This document shows positions 24,658 to 35,737 of a stretch of 43,846 bases of DNA, one piece after another (position 1 is the stretch's first letter; every line of letters starts with the position of its first letter). The notes below the pieces were generated by a model. The model had not been told where the DNA came from, searched no databases, and saw only the letters and a list, made by a program, of their open reading frames with translations. The stretch comes from Candidatus Zhuqueibacterota bacterium (GTDB lineage: Bacteria; Zhuqueibacterota; Zhuqueibacteria; Residuimicrobiales; Krinioviventaceae). The stretch covers positions 1 to 43,846 of the forward strand of contig JAFGSB010000034.1 of NCBI GenBank assembly GCA_016934825.1, given 5' to 3'. The translations under genes and the position numbers were made by a program.

Positions 24658-26069
24658 GTTGCCTCATAATTTATGTAACCATATACAAATTGGAGACATA
24701 ATTTATGAGCCCAAAATCCAAAAAAGAATACATGGCCGAAATCGGAACAAGATATCATCAGGCGAAAAAAAATGAAAAAAGAACCATACTTGATGAATTT
24801 TGTGCTGTATGCAACTATAATCGTAAATACGCCATACGAAAGCTGAATTGCAAAATACGACATAAAGATACAAATAAACCGGCACAGCGCGGAAGAAAGC
24901 CCAAATATTCCGATCCTGAAATACTCAAAATTCTCACACGCCTTTGGATAATAACAAACCTGCCCTGCTCCAAAAGGTTAAAAGTCATATTGAAACTTTG
25001 GCTTCCGTATTATCCTTACTATATTTCTCCAGATAATTATCAGGCGCTTTTGCAAATTTCACCCGCTACGATTGATCGGCTTATGAAACCGGCGAGAGCG
25101 AAACACACAAAACGCGGGCTGGCCACGACCAAACCCGGCGCTTTACTCAAAAAACGAATACCGATTAAAACAAATCAATGGGACGAAACCAGGCCCGGCT
25201 TTATTGAAGCCGATACCGTTGCACACTGCGGTTCATCCACTGAAGGTATGTTTGTCTATACGATCAACTGTGTTGACATTGCCACCTCCTGGACCGAACA
25301 GCGCGCCGTTTGGGGAAAAGGCGAACGCGGCGTCCTTAAAGAAATTGATAATATTGAATTTACCCTGCCTTTCCCGCTCTTAGGTTTCGATTGCGATAAT
25401 GGTTCGGAATTCTTAAATTGGCATCTGTATAGACATTTTGTTGACAGAAAAAATCCGATCCGCTTTACCCGTGCTCGTTCTTATCATAAAAATGACAATG
25501 CGCACGTTGAAGAAAAAAACTGGACTCATGTCCGGCAATTCTTAGGTTATCTGCGTTTTGATAAAATCGAACTCGTCGGGTTGTTAAATGATCTCTATAC
25601 TACGGAATGGCGTTTGTACTTTAACTTTTTTTATCCTTCGGTTAAGCTTGTTGAAAAATACCGTAACGGATCTCATATTATTAAAAAATATGATCAACCC
25701 AAAACGCCATTTCAACGATTACTGGAATCAAATTCTGTCAGCTCTCATACAAAAGCCGAATTACGTGAATTTTTTAAATCTCTGAATCCATTTGATTTGC
25801 AAAAACGTATGTCGTTAAAAATAAGAAATATTCAAAGAACAGCTATTAATAATTAAATTAACTAATGTTTTTTATGATCCCTGTTAATTCAAAATTCCTC
25901 TTTTCATTTACACAAAATATATCTTTTATATCTTTTAGATTATTCCGCTTTCCTGATCAGGGAACGTCGGTCCGAGACGCTTACAATAAATCCGGAATAA
26001 TTTGTATTTATATTCGTCGTTTCTGTTTACTATATAATTATTTATGGTTACCTTTTATTTTGAGGCAAC
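24658..26069 (+). mobile_element. Insertion sequence, about 1.41 kb
   Basis: Imperfect terminal inverted repeats frame one transposase gene: GTTGCCTCATAATTTATG then TAACCAT at the left (24658-24682), and the inverted equivalent with GTTGCCTCAAAATAAAAGG at the right (26044-26069). I cannot identify a clear target duplication. It sits between fusA and the DnaA boxes. An 11-bp direct repeat CATAATTTATG occurs at 24665-24675 and 24697-24707; the second copy overlaps the transposase start codon. Confidence 0.8.
24705..25856 (+). CDS. DDE (rve-type) transposase
   Basis: A full-length 383-aa integrase-fold transposase. The N-terminal part has helix-turn-helix-like sequence (ILDEFCAVCNYNRKYAIRKL). 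The catalytic triad is visible: Asp in FIEADTVAHCG, Asp in LGFDCDNGSEF, and Glu in NDNAHVEEKNWTHVRQ. The sequence follows the widespread group of bacterial integrase-catalytic-region proteins loosely related to IS481/IS3-type enzymes; I cannot name the exact IS. GGAG lies 9 bases before the ATG. The frame is intact, so the element may still be active. Its C-terminal LNPFDLQKRM tail is complete. Confidence 0.92.
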   Translation: MSPKSKKEYMAEIGTRYHQAKKNEKRTILDEFCAVCNYNRKYAIRKLNCKIRHKDTNKPAQRGRKPKYSDPEILKILTRLWIITNLPCSKRLKVILKLWLPYYPYYISPDNYQALLQISPATIDRLMKPARAKHTKRGLATTKPGALLKKRIPIKTNQWDETRPGFIEADTVAHCGSSTEGMFVYTINCVDIATSWTEQRAVWGKGERGVLKEIDNIEFTLPFPLLGFDCDNGSEFLNWHLYRHFVDRKNPIRFTRARSYHKNDNAHVEEKNWTHVRQFLGYLRFDKIELVGLLNDLYTTEWRLYFNFFYPSVKLVEKYRNGSHIIKKYDQPKTPFQRLLESNSVSSHTKAELREFFKSLNPFDLQKRMSLKIRNIQRTAINN

Positions 26070-26224
26070 ACGGTTATCACCTGTTTTATTACCCGGAATA
26101 ATAAACTGTGTTTTCAAGCATTGTATTATGATTATCTTGATTAATATTTTTAAAAAAATATTTTTAATCTTGATATTACCGTCAGATATGATTAAGTTAA
26201 ATAAAGGGTGGGGAAAATATAACA

Positions 26225-26233
26225 TGTGGATAA
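26225..26233 (-). promoter_or_regulatory. DnaA box 1 (TTATCCACA)
   Basis: TGTGGATAA on the plus strand is a perfect DnaA box on the minus strand. Confidence 0.75.
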
Positions 26234-26285
26234 CTTTATTGAGTGAGTGGTGGAAATAAATCATAAACCCCGGCAAAAATAAAAA

Positions 26286-26294
26286 TGTGGACAA
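26286..26294 (-). promoter_or_regulatory. DnaA box 2 (TTGTCCACA)
   Basis: TGTGGACAA on the plus strand, in the same orientation as box 1, with one difference from the consensus. Confidence 0.7.
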
Positions 26295-26361
26295 CTACAC
26301 TGCCTGGATTGCTAAATATTTGTTTTTTATGGAGAAAAATTTTTGTCAAAGATTGCGGAAT

Positions 26362-26370
26362 TGTGGATAA
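26362..26370 (-). promoter_or_regulatory. DnaA box 3 (TTATCCACA)
   Basis: TGTGGATAA on the plus strand is a perfect box in the same orientation. Confidence 0.75.
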
Positions 26371-26381
26371 CTTTTTAAAAA

Positions 26382-26390
26382 TGTGGACAA
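26382..26390 (-). promoter_or_regulatory. DnaA box 4 (TTGTCCACA)
   Basis: TGTGGACAA lies 11 bp after box 3, so these two form a close pair. Confidence 0.7.
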
Positions 26391-26528
26391 GTTGAATATT
26401 ATACATTTTTAGTCAGTTTCTGTGATCTTTATGCTATATATTGATATTCAGTCTGTTTAATGGTTTTCAAATACCGAAATTAATCAACACAAAGTATTAC
26501 ATTTTAAAATTAAATGGCAGGAAGTAGT

Positions 26529-27878
26529 ATGCACGGACATATACATGAAACCTGGGAAAAAATATTAAAGCTTGTTAAGGAAAATGTCAATTCAAACAGC
26601 TTTGCAACCTGGTTTAAACCGATCAAGCCTTTCAAGTTGGAAAATCATACTCTCACGATACAGGTTCCCAGTCAATTTTTTTATGAATGGCTGGAACAGC
26701 ACTACAGTAAGGTGATCAACCGCGCCGTTAACCAGATACTTGGACCCGATTATAAACTTGTTTATTCCGTTATTATGGATTCGACCACACAGGCTGTGCA
26801 ATTGCCGTCAATGAAAAAACCTGCTCCCGCAAAAAGGTCAAATGGTCAGGACAATTTGAGTGACCGTTTTACTTTTGACAGTTTTGTGGAAGGGGATTGT
26901 AATAAATTTGCCAAAGCCGCCTCGCTGGCAGTCAGTAAATCACCGGGGAAAACCACTTTTAATCCGCTGGTCGTATATGGTGGAGTAGGCCTCGGTAAAA
27001 CCCATCTCATTCAGGCCATTGGGAATTATTGCAAGTATAATACTTCGACCAGCAGGGTATTGTATGTTGACAGCGAACGGTTTACCATGGATTTTATCAA
27101 TTCAATACAGAAAAACAAAACCACCGAATTCAGCAGTTTATATCGTAACGTTGATCTGTTAATCGTTGATGATATTCAATTTTTCGGAAATAAAGAAAGA
27201 ACCCAGGAGGAGTTTTTTCATACTTTTAACACCCTGCACCAGAGAGGCAAACAAATTGTCCTTTCTTCCGATAAGCCGCCAAAAGAGTTAAAAGGGATAG
27301 AAGAAAGGTTGATATCCCGGTTTCAGTGGGGACTGGTTGTAGATATCCAGTTGCCGGAACTTGAAACCAGACAGGCCATTTTACAGAAAAAGGCGGAAGA
27401 AAACGGTCTGGATTTACCGGCGGAAATATATCATTTTATTGCCACGCATATCACTTCAAATGTCAGGGAGCTTGAGGGCGCCCTGATCCGGCTGCTTGCC
27501 TATTCATCGCTTAACGGCAAGGATATTACGCTTGATCTGGCCAAAAGTCTTCTTAAAGATGTTTGCATTCCCAGGATAAAGGCGATCAGCATTGAATTTA
27601 TCCAGCAGGCCACCGCCGAGTATTTTGGTTTCCCGGATGATATGCTGAGAGCGAAAACCAGGAAAAAGGAGATCGTCCAGGCAAGACAACTCGCCATGTA
27701 TTTGTGTAAAAGGTTAACCGACAGCTCTTTAAAAACGATCGGACTGCATTTCGGCGGCAGGGATCACAGTACGGTTATCCATGCCATAAACAGCACGGAA
27801 GTAATGATACAAACGGACAATAAATTACGTGATACCGTTGATATCATCAAAAATAAAATAGAGATCGCCCAACTATAG
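26529..27878 (+). CDS. dnaA: Chromosomal replication initiator protein DnaA
   Basis: Binds DnaA boxes and opens oriC with ATP. Domain I is at the N-terminus (ETWEKILKLVKENVNSNSFATWFKPI) and a short linker follows. The AAA+ domain has Walker A GGVGLGKTH (about 151-159) and Walker B LLIVDDIQFF. Domain IV carries the DnaA signature GGRDHSTVIHA. At 449 aa it is normal for the family. I chose ATG 26529 because AGGAAG lies 4 bases upstream; ATG 26514 would add five residues but has no ribosome-binding site. It lies directly right of the predicted origin. Confidence 0.96.
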   Translation: MHGHIHETWEKILKLVKENVNSNSFATWFKPIKPFKLENHTLTIQVPSQFFYEWLEQHYSKVINRAVNQILGPDYKLVYSVIMDSTTQAVQLPSMKKPAPAKRSNGQDNLSDRFTFDSFVEGDCNKFAKAASLAVSKSPGKTTFNPLVVYGGVGLGKTHLIQAIGNYCKYNTSTSRVLYVDSERFTMDFINSIQKNKTTEFSSLYRNVDLLIVDDIQFFGNKERTQEEFFHTFNTLHQRGKQIVLSSDKPPKELKGIEERLISRFQWGLVVDIQLPELETRQAILQKKAEENGLDLPAEIYHFIATHITSNVRELEGALIRLLAYSSLNGKDITLDLAKSLLKDVCIPRIKAISIEFIQQATAEYFGFPDDMLRAKTRKKEIVQARQLAMYLCKRLTDSSLKTIGLHFGGRDHSTVIHAINSTEVMIQTDNKLRDTVDIIKNKIEIAQL

Positions 27879-27916
27879 CCGGGCCTTTAATACGATAAAT
27901 ACCCAATATAATTTTC

Positions 27917-27945
27917 TTGAAAATTATACAATATTTATCTATCTT
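27917..27945 (+). promoter_or_regulatory. Putative dnaN promoter
   Basis: TTGAAA (27917-27922) and TATCTT (27940-27945) are 17 bp apart. The -10 reads TATCTTTG, which also fits the TAnnTTTG form used by Bacteroidetes-type sigma factors. Confidence 0.4.
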
Positions 27946-27984
27946 TGTGATTATTAATTATAAAAATTTGTTAAGGAGGCACTA

Positions 27985-29145
27985 ATGAACTTTACCATCT
28001 CAAAATCAGAGTTTTACGAAGCTCTTCATAAAGTGGTTGGTGTAGTTCCACAAAAAACAACGATTTCTGTTCTAACCTGTATTTTATTGGAATTGGAAGA
28101 TAATCAGCTTCGTTTAACCGGAACGGATTTGGAAGTTTCCGTTACTATATCCCTGAACGTGAATGGTGAGGAAAATGGGTCTGTCGCCATTCCTGCCAAA
28201 CTGTTACTTGAAATCGTTCGTGAATTGCCTGATGTGCCTTTAAACATATTTTCAGGAGTTGGAGATAAAATTGTTATAAAGACCGAAAAGGGTGAATATA
28301 AAATTTCTTCCCAGCCGAAAGAAGATTTTCCCAGAATCAATATTGAGGAAGGAGAAGTTTCTTTTGAGATCGACAGCCAGTTGCTGTCCAGAATGACCAA
28401 TAAAACTATTTTCGCCGTTTCAAATGACGAATTGCGGCCCGCGCTGACGGGGATAAACGTTGAATTATCGCCGACGGAGATCACATTTGTCGGTACTGAC
28501 GGACACAGGTTGTCGCGAATTATATCCAGAAAATTTAAGGCGTCTAACGATGTGCAATTGAACATTATCGTTCCGACCAAAGCCTTAAATCTGATGTTGA
28601 GAATATTAAACTCCGATGAAAAAGTTAAAGTCCAGGTCGGAGAAGATCATATACAATTTGAATTTGTAGAAGCGATTATTTATTCCAAATTAATTGCCGG
28701 CACATACCCCAATTATGAGCGGGTGATCCCTAAAGATAATGATAAAAAAATGCAGGCCCAGCGGGAGTTGCTCGTTTCAACCTTAAGAAGGGTGTCAATA
28801 TTTTCCAGCACCTTGACGTACCAGGTTCGTTTTGTTTTGGAACCCAAAGAAATAACGATCCATTCCGAGGATATTGAATTTGGAGCGGAAGGAAAAGAAT
28901 CCATGCCCGCATCTTTTTCCGACGAATGGATGCAGATCGGCTACAATTCCAACTATTTGATGGATATACTTCGACATATCGATGATGAAAATGTGGTATT
29001 TGAAGTAAAAGACAGCTCAAGCGCGGCAATTATTTATCCTGAAAAACAGGAAAAGGATGAAGATCTGTTAATGCTGATTATGCCTATCCGAATCAATGAA
29101 GAAACCGAGGAAAGCGAAGAGGCAGCTGAGGATGAGACCGATTAA
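27985..29145 (+). CDS. dnaN: DNA polymerase III beta subunit (sliding clamp)
   Basis: A 386-aa ring-forming clamp that tethers DNA polymerase to DNA. The three clamp repeats are visible in order (MNFTISKSEFYEALHKVVGVVPQKT, GTDGHRLSR in the second, and the C-terminal LMLIMPIRI that normally ends the protein). A Glu/Asp-rich tail of about 15 residues (NEETEESEEAAEDETD) extends past that usual end. The start follows TAAGGAGGCACTA, a strong ribosome-binding site. It is 106 bp after dnaA with its own likely promoter, and recF begins 9 bp after its stop. Confidence 0.96.
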   Translation: MNFTISKSEFYEALHKVVGVVPQKTTISVLTCILLELEDNQLRLTGTDLEVSVTISLNVNGEENGSVAIPAKLLLEIVRELPDVPLNIFSGVGDKIVIKTEKGEYKISSQPKEDFPRINIEEGEVSFEIDSQLLSRMTNKTIFAVSNDELRPALTGINVELSPTEITFVGTDGHRLSRIISRKFKASNDVQLNIIVPTKALNLMLRILNSDEKVKVQVGEDHIQFEFVEAIIYSKLIAGTYPNYERVIPKDNDKKMQAQRELLVSTLRRVSIFSSTLTYQVRFVLEPKEITIHSEDIEFGAEGKESMPASFSDEWMQIGYNSNYLMDILRHIDDENVVFEVKDSSSAAIIYPEKQEKDEDLLMLIMPIRINEETEESEEAAEDETD

Positions 29146-29154
29146 GAGAAGTAA

Positions 29155-30276
29155 ATGTATATTGAAAAACTGGATATTTTTAGTTTTCGAAATTTAAAAA
29201 ACGTTAAACTCGAATTTTCAAGAGCAATTAATTTTATTTTTGGAGATAACGCCCAAGGTAAAACGAATTTAATCGAAACCATATATATATTATGCCTTGC
29301 AAAAAGTTTCCGCAGCAGAGATGATTCGGAATTAATCCCATTCAAAAGTGATTTTTATTCCTTTGACGGTTATTTTATTGACGAGACTGCAATTTCAAGC
29401 AAAGTTGCTGTTTATTATACGGTAACCCAGGGGAAAAAAATTAAAATAGATGGGAAAAATATCAATCAATATTCCACACTGGTGGGCAGGTTTCCTATAG
29501 TTGTCTTGTCGACAGAGGATCATATCATCACAACCGGACCTCCAGCGCAGCGACGCAAGTTTTTCAACATATTATTATCTCAAGGCTCTTCCCGTTATTT
29601 GGATGATTTAAAAAAATATGAACGGATTTTAAAACAAAAAAACAAGATTTTAAATTATTCTGGCGACAGGAGTCACTTAAAAGAGCAAGTGGATATATGG
29701 AACGCTCAGCTTGTTCAAACAGGGACAAATTTGATGTTGGACCGTGCTAAAATGGTTGAGGAAATAAACGGGTGTTTGGCGGAATATTACAAAGTAATTA
29801 CCAGATCCGATCACACATTAAAAATTACCTACCAACCTTGTGTCCCAATAAAAGAATCACAAACTATTCCGGATACTTTTAAGGCTTTGCTGTCAAAAGT
29901 ATATAATAAAGAAGTAAAACGGGGCCTGTCGCTTATCGGTCCGCATCGTGATGAGTTTAAAATTTCAGTTGCCGGAAATGAATTAAGAAAATATGGGTCA
30001 CGTGGCGAACATAAAAGCGCGCTTGTTAGTTTAAAAGCGGCGGAAGCTGAGTTTTTGCAAAAAAAAACCGATACGAATCCAATATTATTGCTGGATGACC
30101 TGTATTCGGAACTGGATATCGAACGCGGTAAAAGAGTTTTGGAATTGTTTACGAAATCCTGCCAGATATTTATTACCGGAACATCACTGGATTTTGAAGC
30201 GATAAAAAAAACAGGATTTACCGAAAAAGATCATACGACTTTTATCGTAAAATCCGGCAATATTGCGCGAGCCTGA
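29155..30276 (+). CDS. recF: DNA replication and repair protein RecF
   Basis: A 373-aa SMC-like ATPase that helps load RecA at single-stranded gaps. Walker A is FGDNAQGKTNL (29-39). The ABC signature region is YGSRGEHKSALVSLKAAE, and the Walker B/D-loop is PILLLDDLYSELD. GAGAAG precedes the ATG. It lies in the standard position between dnaN and gyrB, and its stop codon is one base before the DUF721 start, so the two are translationally coupled. Confidence 0.95.
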   Translation: MYIEKLDIFSFRNLKNVKLEFSRAINFIFGDNAQGKTNLIETIYILCLAKSFRSRDDSELIPFKSDFYSFDGYFIDETAISSKVAVYYTVTQGKKIKIDGKNINQYSTLVGRFPIVVLSTEDHIITTGPPAQRRKFFNILLSQGSSRYLDDLKKYERILKQKNKILNYSGDRSHLKEQVDIWNAQLVQTGTNLMLDRAKMVEEINGCLAEYYKVITRSDHTLKITYQPCVPIKESQTIPDTFKALLSKVYNKEVKRGLSLIGPHRDEFKISVAGNELRKYGSRGEHKSALVSLKAAEAEFLQKKTDTNPILLLDDLYSELDIERGKRVLELFTKSCQIFITGTSLDFEAIKKTGFTEKDHTTFIVKSGNIARA

Positions 30277-30277
30277 T

Positions 30278-30565
30278 ATGAAAAATAAACCTAAAGTGAT
30301 CGGCGATACCCTGCAATCATTGTTGCAGCAAATGGGTATAGAACAGAAGATCAACCAATATCAAGTCCTCGATTTATGGCCTGAATTGGTCGGGGAAAAA
30401 ATAGCGGATATTGCACACGCCGATAGAGTACGGGATAAAATTTTGTATGTGAAAGTGAAAAGCATGACCTGGCGCACAGAATTATTGTTTCAAAAACCGC
30501 ATATTTTAAAGAAAATTGAAAACAGATTTGGGAAAAATATTATAACCGATATACGATTTTTTTAA
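30278..30565 (+). CDS. DUF721/DciA-like protein
   Basis: A 95-aa protein with the DUF721 pattern: an N-terminal GDTLQSLLQQMGIEQKINQYQVLDLWPELVGEKIADIAHADRV, then a strand-rich part (ILYVKVKSMTWRTELLFQK). DUF721 includes DciA, which loads or regulates the replicative helicase in many bacteria; that role here is inferred from family and position. The start ATG 30278 is just after the recF stop; an upstream TTG at 30263 would overlap recF. gyrB starts 12 bp after its stop. Confidence 0.85.
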   Translation: MKNKPKVIGDTLQSLLQQMGIEQKINQYQVLDLWPELVGEKIADIAHADRVRDKILYVKVKSMTWRTELLFQKPHILKKIENRFGKNIITDIRFF

Positions 30566-32497
<1,932 letters not shown>

Positions 32498-32521
32498 AGA
32501 TTTTAGAGGAAATGATGTACT

Positions 32522-34951
32522 ATGCCTAAATTGAGCGAAAATATTTTACCGGTTTATATCGAAGAAGAAATGCGAAATTCATACATTGATTATTCAATGT
32601 CGGTAATTGTCTCCCGAGCTTTACCGGATGTGCGGGACGGCTTAAAACCGGTTCACAGGCGAGTTTTATACGGTATGCTTGATTTGGGATTGCGGCCGAC
32701 TTCGGCGTATAAAAAGAGCGCGCGTATTGTTGGAGAAGTTCTTGGAAAGTACCATCCTCACGGCGATAAAGCCGTTTATGATACCATGGTGAGAATGGTG
32801 CAGGATTTTTCATTACGCTATCCGCTGGTGGACGGCCAGGGTAATTTTGGCTCGATAGATGGCGATTCTCCGGCCGCGATGCGGTATACCGAAGCCCGGC
32901 TGGCCCAGATTGCGGAAGAGGTCCTTCGTGATATTGACAAGGACACGGTGGATTTTGTTCCCAATTTTGATGAGTCTTTAAAAGAGCCTGCAATTTTGCC
33001 TTCCCTGCTGCCCTCGCTTGTTGTAAACGGGGCATCCGGGATTGCCGTGGGAATGGCGACAAATATTCCACCGCATAATTTAAATGAAGTTGTCAACGCG
33101 TTAGCGGCTTTAATTGATAATCCCGCATTAAAACCAATTGCGCTTAAAGAATATATCAAAGGGCCTGATTTTCCGACCGGGGCGGTCATTATCGGCGATG
33201 AGGAAATAAATGCATATTTTAAAACCGGCCGGGGCAGATTGACCGTTCGCGCAAAAGTACATGTCGAGGATATGGGCTCCTCAAGGCAGCGAATTGTGAT
33301 TACCGAAATTCCATATCAGGTCAATAAAACAACCCTGCTGGAAAAAGTGGCATCTTTGGTTCGGGAAAAAAAGATTGAAGGTATTCAGGAAATTCGTGAC
33401 GAGTCCGACCGGGAAGGAATGCGGGTAGTTTTTGAATTGCGCAAGGAGGCATCTTCTGATAAAATTTTAAATAATTTATTCAAGCATACCCAAATGCAGG
33501 CCACATTTGGCGTCATTCTGCTGGCGCTCGTGGACGGACAACCCAGAATACTCAATTTAAAGGAAATGCTCACCGAGTTTCTGCAGTTCCGGCATGATGT
33601 GGTTTTAAGACGAACAAAATATGAATTAGATAAAGCTGAAAAACGGGCCCATATTTTAGAAGGATTAAAAATAGCCCTGGATAATATTGATGCGGTGATC
33701 GCGTTAATAAAAAAATCCCGTGATGTCGATACCGCACGCCGCGGGTTGATGAAAACTTTTAAACTCTCGGAAATTCAGGCCCAGGCCATTCTGGATATGA
33801 GGCTGCAGCGGTTGACCGGACTGGAACGAAAGAAAATAGAGCAGGAATACCTTGAACTCATCAAACTGATTGAAAAATTAAAGTCTTTATTGGCCAGTAA
33901 ACCCAGAAGGATGCAGCTCGTAAAAGAGGAATTATTATCTCTCCGGGAACGTTACGGAGATGCCAGAAGAACCCAGATCCTTGGCAAGGCGGGGAAAAGC
34001 ACGTTACAGGAATTAATGAAAGAGGATGAAACATTAGTTGCCGTAACCAACACCGGGGTAATAAAACGTATTCCCCTGACCGATGAACAAGCCGTTCGGG
34101 AAACCCTTTCCTTTTCCGGTCCCGGGGAATTTACCGAATACGCATTCAAATCGGCAAACAGTCACTATTTATTGATTTTTACAAACAGCGGGCACGTTTA
34201 TAGTTTACGAACAAGTTTTATCCCGACGGACAACAATGGGGGTGATAACGGGACGACATGTCAGCGTCTGCTCCGAATGGGGACGGATGAAAAGATATTA
34301 AATATTTTCGAAATCGATAAATTCGAAGACAGTCAATACATATTTATAACAACAAAAGAAGGATTGATAAAAAAATCTTCCCTGTCAGTCTTTTCCAAAC
34401 TGCGGGAAGGCGCAATGCCGGCTTTGACCCTGAAGGAGAAAGATGAGGTTGTTTCCGTAACACTTGCCAATAAGGACGCGGAAATTATCATTGCAACGAG
34501 GTACGGTCAGGCGATCAGGTTCTCGGGGACAACACTGAGAGATGATATGGGAATAACGGCCGGGGGCGTGAGAGGTATTTCATTGGCTAAAAATGATCAG
34601 GTTGTCGGTATGATTACGCTTGAGGATCCCAAAGCCTGTTTACTGTCCATGACCAATTTGGGTTATGGAAAAAAGACCGATTTATCGGAATACAGTTTGA
34701 TCGGAAGGGGGGGGAAAGGTATGAAAAATTACAATATTTCTGATAAAGTGGGGAAAATTGTGACAATATTGGAAGTAAATGACAGGGAACAATTGTTATT
34801 TATTACAAAAAAGGGAAGAATTAAAAAACAAAAAATAAAACTGATCAAGAAAATGGGACGGGCAACACAAGGAATACCGGTAATAAACTTGGCACAAAAA
34901 GATGAAATTGAAAAAGTAGTATTAATAAGGCCAGATAAAAAAGTAGTATAA
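32522..34951 (+). CDS. gyrA: DNA gyrase subunit A
   Basis: An 809-aa subunit that cleaves and rejoins DNA. The winged-helix domain holds the catalytic Tyr122 in [10 protein letters not shown]. The quinolone-determining stretch is [20 protein letters not shown]. The C-terminal beta-pinwheel has several blades, including a GyrA-box-like RGGKGMK (QRRGGKG in the reference form) in LIGRGGKG, supporting gyrase over topoisomerase IV. An eight-G run (34707-34714) encodes that GyrA-box. A weak AGAGGAAATG lies upstream of the ATG. Confidence 0.96.
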   Translation: MPKLSENILPVYIEEEMRNSYIDYSMSVIVSRALPDVRDGLKPVHRRVLYGMLDLGLRPTSAYKKSARIVGEVLGKYHPHGDKAVYDTMVRMVQDFSLRYPLVDGQGNFGSIDGDSPAAMRYTEARLAQIAEEVLRDIDKDTVDFVPNFDESLKEPAILPSLLPSLVVNGASGIAVGMATNIPPHNLNEVVNALAALIDNPALKPIALKEYIKGPDFPTGAVIIGDEEINAYFKTGRGRLTVRAKVHVEDMGSSRQRIVITEIPYQVNKTTLLEKVASLVREKKIEGIQEIRDESDREGMRVVFELRKEASSDKILNNLFKHTQMQATFGVILLALVDGQPRILNLKEMLTEFLQFRHDVVLRRTKYELDKAEKRAHILEGLKIALDNIDAVIALIKKSRDVDTARRGLMKTFKLSEIQAQAILDMRLQRLTGLERKKIEQEYLELIKLIEKLKSLLASKPRRMQLVKEELLSLRERYGDARRTQILGKAGKSTLQELMKEDETLVAVTNTGVIKRIPLTDEQAVRETLSFSGPGEFTEYAFKSANSHYLLIFTNSGHVYSLRTSFIPTDNNGGDNGTTCQRLLRMGTDEKILNIFEIDKFEDSQYIFITTKEGLIKKSSLSVFSKLREGAMPALTLKEKDEVVSVTLANKDAEIIIATRYGQAIRFSGTTLRDDMGITAGGVRGISLAKNDQVVGMITLEDPKACLLSMTNLGYGKKTDLSEYSLIGRGGKGMKNYNISDKVGKIVTILEVNDREQLLFITKKGRIKKQKIKLIKKMGRATQGIPVINLAQKDEIEKVVLIRPDKKVV

Positions 34952-34974
34952 ATTTATTAATAAGGAGAAGGGGT

Positions 34975-35736
34975 ATGTTAAAAAATAAAATTACTAATAA
35001 AGCGTATTTGGCTGTTTTGGTTTTTATCTTTTTATTTATCGGCCTGGGGCTTTCGGTCGATAATAAGGAACAAAAAGGGCTGGTGACTTATGTTGACGGA
35101 TCGGCCAAAAAGCAGAAATTGGCCGATGTTCAATGGACCAATGTTGAATTGAATACGGAAGTTACAGGCGGCGAAAGAGTGAGAACATTTGTAAAATCCC
35201 GGGCGGAACTGGAACTGGCCGAGCTTGATAAAATTCGTATGGCGCCGAAAACGACAATTGATATTTTAAAATTATATGAAGAAACCAAAGAACAACAAAG
35301 AGAAACCCAGGTACTTTTACAGGAAGGTGATCTGTGGGCCAATGTAGCAAAAAAGTCTGAAAATATGTCGTTTGCAATCGGTACACCTATAGCGGCCGCC
35401 GCAATAACCGGGACAACATTACGTATGAACGTTGCGCAGGATTCCACCTCCGAATTAAAAGTATATAAAGGGGAAGTGATTATTACAAACGCCCCCGAAT
35501 CAAAGGATGTTGTGCCGAAAAGCATTGTTCCTTATGAAATTGAAGGTCCCCACGAAATACCGGGACCGCGTGAAGTGACCCTTGAAGAATGGGCTCTTAT
35601 TGTCAAGAGTATGCAAAAAGTCAAAATAAATAACAAGGGACAGGTAACCTCTTCCGGTAATTTTGCCTCGACAGATTCGGATGAAAATTCAGATTGGGTG
35701 CGCTGGAACCTGGAATTAGACAAAGAACAGAAATAA
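34975..35736 (+). CDS. FecR-domain exported protein
   Basis: A 253-aa protein. It has a signal anchor (about 10-28), then the FecR pattern: LVTYVDGSAKKQK, TEVTGGERVRTFVKSRAELELAELDKIRMAPKTTIDI, LLQEGDLWANVAKKSENMSFAIGTPIAAAAITGTTLRM and a following VYKGEVII strand. FecR domains form beta-rich periplasmic modules, originally known from iron signalling but very common in exported proteins without a sigma factor partner, as here. AAGGAGAAGG gives a strong ribosome-binding site. It is 23 bp after gyrA and ends 1 bp from the convergent patatin gene, so transcripts would collide; no terminator is visible. Confidence 0.85.
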   Translation: MLKNKITNKAYLAVLVFIFLFIGLGLSVDNKEQKGLVTYVDGSAKKQKLADVQWTNVELNTEVTGGERVRTFVKSRAELELAELDKIRMAPKTTIDILKLYEETKEQQRETQVLLQEGDLWANVAKKSENMSFAIGTPIAAAAITGTTLRMNVAQDSTSELKVYKGEVIITNAPESKDVVPKSIVPYEIEGPHEIPGPREVTLEEWALIVKSMQKVKINNKGQVTSSGNFASTDSDENSDWVRWNLELDKEQK

Positions 35737-35737
35737 A

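Larger units (their letters stand above)
26100..26400. other. oriC: Probable chromosomal origin, oriC
   Basis: A very AT-rich stretch (about 26100-26215, suitable for unwinding) is followed by four DnaA-box-like 9-mers in one orientation just before dnaA. Gene orientation flips around this point, with minus-strand genes to the left and plus-strand genes to the right, which supports it as the origin. Confidence 0.75.

Noticed and set aside
25865-26294. Several short frames at the right end of the insertion sequence and in the origin
   Set aside because: They lie in AT-rich DNA over the inverted repeat and DnaA boxes, with low-complexity Ile/Phe-rich products.
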